The notes below the pieces were generated by a model. It searched no databases and had not been told where the DNA came from. It saw only the letters and a program-made list of their open reading frames with translations. Below are positions 7,290-12,991 of a stretch of DNA of 21,865 nucleotides, one piece after another. Made by a program: the position numbers and the translations under genes. The stretch lies in NCBI GenBank assembly GCA_964401045.1, contig CAYNXB010000042.1, forward strand, positions 1 to 21,865, in the 5' to 3' direction. This DNA is from CAYNXB01 sp964401045 (GTDB lineage: Bacteria > Pseudomonadota > Alphaproteobacteria > Sphingomonadales > Sphingomonadaceae). The first letter of the stretch is position 1; every line of letters starts with the position of its first letter.

Positions 7290-8377
7290 ATGTCCAGAGT
7301 TCTGGTGATCGGCGCGGGCGGCGTCAGCTCGGTCGCGGTCCACAAGATGGCGATGAACAAGGAGATATTCTCCGACATTCATCTCGCCAGCCGTACTAAA
7401 TCGAAGTGCGATGCGATCGCCGCGAGCGTGAACGCGCGCACCGGCGTGGATGTCGCGACTTACGAGATCGATGCCGAGGAAGTGCCGGCGATGGTCAACC
7501 TGATCCGTCAGATCGGGCCGAAACTGGTGGTCAACCTGGCGCTGCCATATCAGGACCTGCCGATCATGGACGCGTGCCTCGCGGCCGGGGTCGATTACCT
7601 CGACACCGCCAATTACGAACCGAAGGACGAGGCCAGGTTCGAATACAAGTGGCAGTGGGCCTACCAGGACCGCTTCAAGGCGGCCGGGATCATGGCGCTG
7701 CTCGGCTCGGGCTTCGATCCTGGCGTCACCAGCGTGTTCACGATGTGGCTCAAGAAGCACAAGCTCAAGACCATTCGCACGCTCGACATTCTCGATTGCA
7801 ACGGCGGCGATCACGGCCAGCACTTCGCCACCAACTTCAACCCGGAAATCAACATCCGCGAAGTGACCGCGCCCGCGCGGCACTGGGAAGGCGGGGAGTT
7901 CGTCGAAACCCCGGCGATGGGCAAGAAGGTGGAATTCGACTTCGAGGCCGTGGGACCGAAGAACATGTACATGATGTACCACGAGGAACTCGAGAGCCTC
8001 GCCCGGTTCGTGCCGGAGCTGGAGCGCGCGCGCTTCTGGATGACCTTCGGGGACCAGTACATCACCCACCTGACGGTGCTGCAGAACGTCGGCATGACCT
8101 CGATCGAGCCGATCCGCTATCAGGGGCAGGACATCATCCCGCTGCAGTTCCTCGCCGCGGTGCTGCCCAAGCCCGAAACGCTGGGCGAAACGACCAAGGG
8201 CAAGACCAACATCGGCTGCATTGCGACCGGGGAAGCGCTGGACGGCTCGGGCGAGAAGACGTTCTACATCAAGAACATTTGCGACCACGAATTCGCTTAT
8301 GAGGAAACCGGCAACCAGGCGGTAAGCTACACCACTGGCGTTCCGGCGATGGTCGGCGCGGCGATGGTGCTGACCGG
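7290..8377 (+). CDS. Carboxynorspermidine/carboxyspermidine dehydrogenase (saccharopine-dehydrogenase family), 3' end in assembly gap
   Basis: The first about 362 residues of a Lys1-type NAD(P)H-dependent enzyme. The N-terminus VLVIGAGGVSSVAVHK is a Rossmann nucleotide-binding motif (G8-x-G10-G11). Further conserved stretches are LALPYQDLPIMDACLAAGVDYLDTANYEP, GSGFDPGVTSVFT, LDCNGGDHG, and VSYTTGVPAMVGAAM just before the gap. In the carboxyspermidine pathway it condenses putrescine with aspartate semialdehyde and reduces the imine to carboxyspermidine. The decarboxylase for that product, nspC, is two genes downstream, which supports this reading over saccharopine dehydrogenase. The start is ATG at 7290, with AGGAG at 7280-7284. 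The reading frame is open up to the run of Ns; roughly 40 residues and the stop codon are missing. Confidence 0.9.
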
Positions 8378-8477
8378 NNNNNNNNNNNNNNNNNNNNNNN
8401 NNNNNNNNNNNNNNNNNNNNNNNNNNNNNNNNNNNNNNNNNNNNNNNNNNNNNNNNNNNNNNNNNNNNNNNNNNNNN
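8378..8477. other. Assembly gap, 100 N
   Basis: Exactly 100 undetermined bases, the conventional placeholder for a gap of unknown size. Both flanking genes are cut: the carboxyspermidine dehydrogenase lacks about 40 C-terminal residues and the DUF486 protein about 18-20 N-terminal residues. These missing parts alone need more than 150 nt, so the true gap is probably longer than 100 nt. Confidence 0.98.
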
Positions 8478-8776
8478 TGATGAACCTCGCGTGGTACGGG
8501 CACCTCAAGTTTCCGCACAAGGCGCTGTGGATCGCGGTGCTGGCCGCCTGGGGCCTGGCGTTCTTCGAATATTGCCTGGCGGTTCCGGCGAACCGGATCG
8601 GCGCCAGGGCCTATTCGCTGGCCGAGCTCAAGACGATGACCGAGGTGATGTCGCTGCTCGGCTTCCTGCTCGTCGCGTGGCTGCTGTTCGATCAGCGGCC
8701 GGGCGTCAGCCAGCTGGTCGGGTTCGGGCTGGTCGCGGCAGGGGCGTTTTTCGTGTTCAAGGCCCCGCTCGGCTGA
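8478..8776 (+). CDS. DUF486 / DMT-family small membrane protein, 5' end in assembly gap
   Basis: About 98 visible residues with AWYGHLKF, LWIAVLAAWGLAFFEYCLAVPANRIG, LAELKTMTEVMSLLGFLLVAWLLF and a final hydrophobic segment ending FFVFKAPLG. This pattern (AWYxHLK, FFEYxLxVPANRIG, LKxxxEV) matches the DUF486 family of small four-helix proteins, related in size and topology to half-size drug/metabolite transporters. The first ATG after the gap (8480) is preceded by an in-frame NTG codon, and homologues carry about 20 more residues forming helix 1, so the true start lies in the Ns. The stop overlaps the nspC start (TGATG), indicating translational coupling inside a spermidine biosynthesis operon. 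No transport function is established for the family; a polyamine-linked role is inference from context. Confidence 0.82.
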
Positions 8777-9954
8777 TGGAAACGAGAGCAGGACATCCGG
8801 GCGCATTCGCCCAGTTCGATCTCAACCGGGTCGATTCGCCAGCGTTCGTGGTCGATACGGCCAAGCTGCGCGAAAACCTGCGCATCCTTGCGGAGATTCG
8901 CGACGCCGCGGACGTCAAGGTACTGGCCGCGCTCAAGGCTTTCTCGATGTGGTCGGTCGCGCCGATCATCGGCGAATACCTTGACGGGGTGTGCACATCC
9001 GGCCTGTGGGAGGCGCTGCTGGCGGCGGAGCACTACGACGGCGAGATCGCCACGTATTGCGCGGCCTACAAGCCCGACGATCTGGACGAGATTTGCCGCC
9101 TGTCGGACCATGTGATCTTCAACTCGCCTGGCCAGATTGCCCGCGCGGCGCAAATCCTCGAACGCGCGCGCGGGCGGGGCGAGGATTTCGACATCGGCCT
9201 GCGAATCAACCCGCTCCATGCGGAAGGCGACGTCCCGCGTTACGATCCGTGCGCGGAGTTCTCGCGCCTCGGCTTCCCGATCGACCAGCTCGAGGATGAG
9301 CATATCGAGGGGCTCGACGGGCTGCACTTCCACACCCTGTGCGAGCAGGATTTCGCGCCGCTCAAGCGCACCTGGCAGACCATCTCGCCGCAGGTCGAAC
9401 AATGGTTCGGCGAGCTGTCGTGGATCAACCTCGGCGGCGGGCATCATATCACCCGCGCCGATTACCAGCGCGACGAGCTGATCGACTTCCTGTTGCAGGT
9501 GAAGGACGAGACCGGCGCCGAGCTCTATCTCGAGCCGGGCGAGGCGATCGCGCTCGACGCCGGCATCCTCGTCGGTACGATCCTCGATTCGCACTGGAAC
9601 GGCATGCCGCTGGCGATCACCGACGTCTCGGCCACCTGCCACATGCCTGACGTGATCGAGGCGCCGTACCGCCCGGCGATGCTCCATGAGGAGGAGCTGG
9701 GCGAGGGGCCGGCGGTGCGCCTCGGCGGCCCGTCCTGCCTCGCCGGCGACGTGATCGGCGACTACAAATTGCCGGTGCCGGTTCGCCCGGGTGAACGCTT
9801 CGCGTTCCTCGATCAGGCGCACTATTCGATGGTCAAGACGAGCACTTTCAACGGGGTGCCGCTGCCCTCGATCTGGCTGTGGGATTCGGACACCGACCAG
9901 CTCGAGAAGGTGCGCGAGTTCGGCTACGAGGATTTCCGCGACCGGCTCTCGTAA
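8776..9954 (+). CDS. nspC: Carboxynorspermidine/carboxyspermidine decarboxylase (NspC)
   Basis: A 392-residue PLP-dependent decarboxylase of the alanine-racemase fold (type III). Lys54 in LAALKAFSMW is the PLP Schiff-base lysine, LHFHTLCEQ and INLGGGHHIT form the phosphate-binding region, EPGEAIALDAG is the usual EPG motif, and Cys321 in GGPSCLAGD is the catalytic cysteine from the partner subunit of the dimer. LKAFSMW and GPSCLAGD are characteristic of carboxynorspermidine decarboxylases rather than ornithine or DAP decarboxylases. It releases CO2 from carboxyspermidine to give spermidine. The start is ATG at 8776, sharing its A with the DUF486 stop; no strong Shine-Dalgarno is present, consistent with coupled translation. 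A hairpin with a short T run follows at 9991. Confidence 0.93.
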   Translation: METRAGHPGAFAQFDLNRVDSPAFVVDTAKLRENLRILAEIRDAADVKVLAALKAFSMWSVAPIIGEYLDGVCTSGLWEALLAAEHYDGEIATYCAAYKPDDLDEICRLSDHVIFNSPGQIARAAQILERARGRGEDFDIGLRINPLHAEGDVPRYDPCAEFSRLGFPIDQLEDEHIEGLDGLHFHTLCEQDFAPLKRTWQTISPQVEQWFGELSWINLGGGHHITRADYQRDELIDFLLQVKDETGAELYLEPGEAIALDAGILVGTILDSHWNGMPLAITDVSATCHMPDVIEAPYRPAMLHEEELGEGPAVRLGGPSCLAGDVIGDYKLPVPVRPGERFAFLDQAHYSMVKTSTFNGVPLPSIWLWDSDTDQLEKVREFGYEDFRDRLS

Positions 9955-9990
9955 CCCCCTGCGTTTCCGGGGATAAGCAGAGGCTCGTTT

Positions 9991-10011
9991 AAGCCGCGAT
10001 AATGCGGTTTT
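9991..10011 (+). terminator. Candidate intrinsic terminator after nspC
   Basis: AAGCCGC pairs with GCGGTTT (one G-U) around the 6-nt loop GATAAT, and the 3' arm runs into four Ts. It lies 37 nt after the nspC stop and before the candidate promoter of the decarboxylase gene, so it would separate the spermidine operon from the next transcript. The stem is short, so efficiency is uncertain. Confidence 0.45.
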
Positions 10012-10014
10012 CCC

Positions 10015-10042
10015 TTGCGGTTCGGCGCGGCCAACTTATATG
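10015..10042 (+). promoter_or_regulatory. Candidate promoter of the ornithine decarboxylase gene
   Basis: TTGCGG (10015-10020) and TATATG (10037-10042) are separated by 16 nt and resemble sigma-70 -35 and -10 elements. Transcription would start near 10049, just where the structured leader begins. The -10 element overlaps the ATG at 10040, which argues against that ATG being used as the decarboxylase start. Confidence 0.45.
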
Positions 10043-10050
10043 CCGCCTCC

Positions 10051-10114
10051 GCTGCCCCAAGGGGACTTCCTAACCGCAAGGCAGCTCGCTCAAACTAACG
10101 TTTGGAGGTCCCTT
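10051..10114 (+). promoter_or_regulatory. Structured 5' leader, probable speF-type RNA upstream of ornithine decarboxylase
   Basis: The RNA has a mutually consistent set of helices. 10060-10070 pairs with 10104-10114 over 11 positions (two G-U, at 10061/10113 and 10067/10107), and the 3' strand contains the Shine-Dalgarno GGAGG (10104-10108). Inside lies a small hairpin AAAC-UAAC-GUUU (10092-10103) that stacks directly on this helix. GCUGCC (10051-10056) is fully complementary to GGCAGC (10080-10085), which would make a pseudoknot with the first helix; a competing mini-hairpin CC-GCAA-GG occupies 10074-10081. A conserved RNA called the speF motif is known from alphaproteobacteria immediately upstream of ornithine decarboxylase genes; position and architecture fit, but I could not run the covariance model. 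Masking of the Shine-Dalgarno suggests control of translation, plausibly by polyamine or ornithine supply. Confidence 0.65.
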
Positions 10115-10117
10115 GAG

Positions 10118-11329
10118 TTGCACCATCATCCTGACGCACGGTCTGTAGTTCGCGCCCTCGCGCCGGACGAACCGGTCATCCTCAACCGCCCGCACGCTGC
10201 CGGGCGCGCCGCCCGATTCTTCGTCGAGAAGTTTCCGGGCAAGACGATGTATGCGGTGAAGGCCAACCCTTCGCCCGAGCTGCTGCAGGTGTTGTGGCAG
10301 GGCGGGGTGACGCACTTCGACGTGGCCTCAATCGCCGAGGTGCGCCTGACGCGCGCCACGGTGCCTGAGGCGACGCTGTGCTTCATGCATCCGGTGAAGA
10401 CCGCCGCGGCGATCCGTGAAGCCTATTTCGAGCACGGCGTGCGTGTGTTCAGCCTCGATGCGATCGAGGAGCTGGAGAAGATTGTCGGCGCGTGCACCGA
10501 TGCGGACGGCAACGCGGCGGAGGACCTCTCGCTGCTGGTGCGTCTGCGCGTATCGAGCGAGTTCGCGGAGCTGTCGCTCGCCTCGAAGTTCGGAATCGAC
10601 CTGGCGGACGCCGCGCCGCTGCTGCAGGCCACTCGCCAGCACTGCGATGCGCTGGGCATCTGCTTCCACGTCGGCAGCCAGGCGATGACGCCATTCGCCT
10701 TCGTCCAGGCGCTCGAGCGCGTGCGCGCGGCGATCGCCGAGGCGGCCGTGACTGTCGACATCGTCGATGTCGGCGGCGGTTTCCCGAGCGTCTATCCCGG
10801 CATGGAGCCGCCCCCGCTGGAGGACTATTTCTCGGTCATCGAGCGGCACTACGAAGCGCTGCCGATCGCTTACAACGCGGAGCTGTGGTGCGAGCCCGGC
10901 CGCGCGCTGTGCGCCGAGTATTCGTCGCTCATCGTGCGCGTCGAAAAGCGCCGGGGAGACGAGCTCTATATCAACGACGGCGCGTTCGGCGCGCTGTTCG
11001 ATGCCGCGCACATCGACTGGCGCTTCCCGGTGGCCGCGCTGGAGGACGACCTCTCCCAGCCGCTCGCCGAGTTCGCTTTCTATGGGCCGACCTGCGACGA
11101 CGCCGATTACATGAAGGGGCCGTTCCCGCTCCCGGCGGATATCCAGGCCGGGGACTACATCGAGATCGGCATGCTCGGCGCCTATGGAGCGGCGATGAAG
11201 ACCGGGTTCAACGGCTTCGGCAACGCGCAGCAGGTGACGGTGAGCGACGAGCCGATGGCGAGCCTCTATCGCGGCGATCGTCCGGTGCGCGAGAGCGACA
11301 ACGTCGTCAGCTTGGCCCGGCCCAAGTAG
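10118..11329 (+). CDS. Ornithine (or lysine/ornithine) decarboxylase, alanine-racemase fold
   Basis: A 403-residue PLP-dependent type III decarboxylase. Lys48 in MYAVKANPSPE binds PLP; FHVGSQ, DVGGGFPSVYPG and CEPGRALCAEY are the cofactor-binding and EPGR motifs; and Cys326 in YGPTCDDADYM is the catalytic cysteine. The closest fit is the alphaproteobacterial ornithine or dual lysine/ornithine decarboxylases; substrate choice cannot be fixed by eye. It would supply putrescine for the carboxyspermidine pathway upstream. I place the start at TTG 10118 (reading HHHPDARSVVRAL after the first residue) because GGAGG lies 9 nt upstream and homologues begin near this point. The in-frame ATG at 10040 overlaps the -10 element and the RNA leader, so the 26 residues it would add are unlikely. 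Translation is probably controlled by the leader helix that covers the Shine-Dalgarno. Confidence 0.92.
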   Translation: MHHHPDARSVVRALAPDEPVILNRPHAAGRAARFFVEKFPGKTMYAVKANPSPELLQVLWQGGVTHFDVASIAEVRLTRATVPEATLCFMHPVKTAAAIREAYFEHGVRVFSLDAIEELEKIVGACTDADGNAAEDLSLLVRLRVSSEFAELSLASKFGIDLADAAPLLQATRQHCDALGICFHVGSQAMTPFAFVQALERVRAAIAEAAVTVDIVDVGGGFPSVYPGMEPPPLEDYFSVIERHYEALPIAYNAELWCEPGRALCAEYSSLIVRVEKRRGDELYINDGAFGALFDAAHIDWRFPVAALEDDLSQPLAEFAFYGPTCDDADYMKGPFPLPADIQAGDYIEIGMLGAYGAAMKTGFNGFGNAQQVTVSDEPMASLYRGDRPVRESDNVVSLARPK

Positions 11330-11352
11330 CTCCAGCCGTTAACTAATCAGCC

Positions 11353-11383
11353 TCCCTTCGGTGCTAGATCGGCACCGAAGGGG
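11353..11383 (+). promoter_or_regulatory. Perfect hairpin sequestering the Shine-Dalgarno of the CSS-EAL gene
   Basis: CCCTTCGGTGC (11354-11364) is an exact complement of GCACCGAAGGG (11372-11382), giving 11 bp around a 7-nt loop, plus one G-U at the base (11353/11383). The 3' arm contains AAGGGG, the only plausible Shine-Dalgarno for the GTG start at 11389. No T run follows, so it is not a standard terminator for the decarboxylase gene. It could act as a translational lid. Confidence 0.6.
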
Positions 11384-11388
11384 TTGGC

Positions 11389-12981
11389 GTGAAATTCTTC
11401 AATCGGCTGCCGTGGCTCATCGTGGTCGGCGTCGCGATCACCACGACGTTACCGATCCTCGCCGCCATCTCGCTCGCCTATCGGCAGAGCGACGAGGCCC
11501 AGCAGGCAAACGCGACCGACATCGCACGGCGCGCCCTTGCACGTTCGGAGGTCATCGCGTTCCAGCTCGTTGAGGCGTCGCGTGAACTCGAGGCCCTGTC
11601 CCCCCAGGAGGCGTGCACCGCCAAGGGTCTCGATCTGATGCGCAAGATCGATCTGCGCTCCACGATGCTGCAGGGCGTCGGCTGGGTCGAGGGCAATACG
11701 ATGCGCTGCTCGTCGTTCCTGGGCGACGAGGCGCTCGCGCTCGGGCCGCCGGACTTCGTTTCCTCCACCCATTCGCGCGTGCGGGTGAACCTGCGGCTGG
11801 TCGATCCCGACGCGACTTATCTGGCGGTGCAACTCGGGCATTCCATCGGCATCGTTCACCGCGACATGCCGCTGAGCTACATCGGCGATAACCTACCCGG
11901 GCTCGGAGTTGGGGTGTTTTCGTGGTCCAACCGCGTCCCGCTGATGACGCGCGGACCGGTTCCGGCTGAGCTCTACGGAAACGTGGGCGCACACGGCGTG
12001 TTCGCCTATCGCGGCTCCCTGGTGGCGGTGGCGAAATCGGATCGTTACGATCTCGCTGCGTTCGCCGTACTGCCATCCGGACAGGGCGTGAACTATGCGC
12101 TCCAGGCGGCCAAAATTCTGATTCCCGTGGGCCTGCTCGTCGGCCTGTTTCTGTCCTCCCTGCTGGTTTACGTCATCCGCTACCGCCTCTCGATGCCGAC
12201 GATGATCCGCACCGCGCTGGCGCAAGGCAAGTTCCACCTGCATTATCAGCCCGTCGTCGAGCTCGCGTCGGGCCGTATAATCGGCGCCGAGGCGCTGATC
12301 CGGTGGGACCGGGGCGAGGCGGCCCACATCCCGACCGACCGCTTCATCGACGCGGCGGAGGAAGCCGGGCTGATCCCGCTGATCACCGCGCATGTGTTGG
12401 AGCTGCTGGTCGAGGATGCTCGGGCGGTCGTCGTGCTGGCGCCCGACTTCCGCTTCTCGGTGAACCTTTCCGCGAGCGATCTCTATCGCCCGAGCATCGT
12501 GGACGAAGTTACCCGGCTGATCGAGCGTTCGGGCCTCGGTGCGCACAATCTGGTGATCGAGGCGACGGAGCGCAGCCTGGTCGACGTCGCTCGCGCGGGG
12601 GCGACAATGGGCCGGCTACGCGAGATGGGCGTTCGGCTGGCGATCGACGACTTCGGCACCGGCTATTCGAGCCTCGCCTACCTCGCCCAGATCGAGGCCG
12701 ATTTCCTCAAGATCGACCGGCTGTTCGTGCAGGCGCTGGGGACCGAATCGGCGACCAGCCAGGTGGCCGAGCGGATCATCGAAATGGCCAAGGACCTGAG
12801 CCTCAAGATCGTTGCCGAAGGTGTCGAGACGAAGCGCCAGGAACGGCTGCTCAAACGGCTCGGGGTCCAGTGCGCGCAGGGCTTCCTCTATGGCCGCGCG
12901 ACGCCGCTGGACGATCTGATGGTGCTGCTGCGCGCGGACCGCGCGAAGGCGCGGCGCCCCAGGCTCAAGGCCGTCGCCTAG
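11389..12981 (+). CDS. CSS-motif EAL-domain c-di-GMP phosphodiesterase
   Basis: A 530-residue inner-membrane phosphodiesterase. TM1 (about 8-30) and TM2 (about 243-263) bracket a periplasmic CSS domain with CSSF at 107-110 and a second cysteine, Cys76. In E. coli CSS-EAL proteins such as PdeC the equivalent pair (Cys75/Cys105) forms a disulfide that restrains activity, so redox control is likely here too. The cytoplasmic EAL domain (about 272-517) keeps all catalytic signatures: EALIRW (Glu301), SVNLSASDL (Asn359), EATERS (Glu391), IDDFGTGYSS (Asp420/421), LKIDR (Lys441) and AEGVET (Glu478), so it should hydrolyse c-di-GMP to pGpG. There is no GGDEF domain. The start is GTG at 11389 with AAGGGG 5-6 nt upstream, buried in a perfect hairpin. 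It converges with the next gene, leaving 3 nt between stops. Confidence 0.93.
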   Translation: MKFFNRLPWLIVVGVAITTTLPILAAISLAYRQSDEAQQANATDIARRALARSEVIAFQLVEASRELEALSPQEACTAKGLDLMRKIDLRSTMLQGVGWVEGNTMRCSSFLGDEALALGPPDFVSSTHSRVRVNLRLVDPDATYLAVQLGHSIGIVHRDMPLSYIGDNLPGLGVGVFSWSNRVPLMTRGPVPAELYGNVGAHGVFAYRGSLVAVAKSDRYDLAAFAVLPSGQGVNYALQAAKILIPVGLLVGLFLSSLLVYVIRYRLSMPTMIRTALAQGKFHLHYQPVVELASGRIIGAEALIRWDRGEAAHIPTDRFIDAAEEAGLIPLITAHVLELLVEDARAVVVLAPDFRFSVNLSASDLYRPSIVDEVTRLIERSGLGAHNLVIEATERSLVDVARAGATMGRLREMGVRLAIDDFGTGYSSLAYLAQIEADFLKIDRLFVQALGTESATSQVAERIIEMAKDLSLKIVAEGVETKRQERLLKRLGVQCAQGFLYGRATPLDDLMVLLRADRAKARRPRLKAVA

Positions 12982-12991
12982 CCCCTAGGCG
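12975..12991. repeat. Inverted repeat spanning two convergent stop codons
   Basis: CGCCTAG-CCC-CTAGGCG is a perfect 7-bp inverted repeat whose two arms contain the TAG stops of the EAL gene (plus, 12979-12981) and the PDZ/GAF membrane protein gene (minus, 12985-12987). It could form a 3'-end hairpin in both transcripts, but neither strand has a following T run. It may be no more than the symmetry created by two facing TAG codons extended by chance. Confidence 0.4.

Noticed and set aside
9955..9972. CCCC...GGGG pairing just after nspC as a terminator
   Set aside because: It gives only four or five base pairs, with no T run; the hairpin at 9991 is the better candidate.
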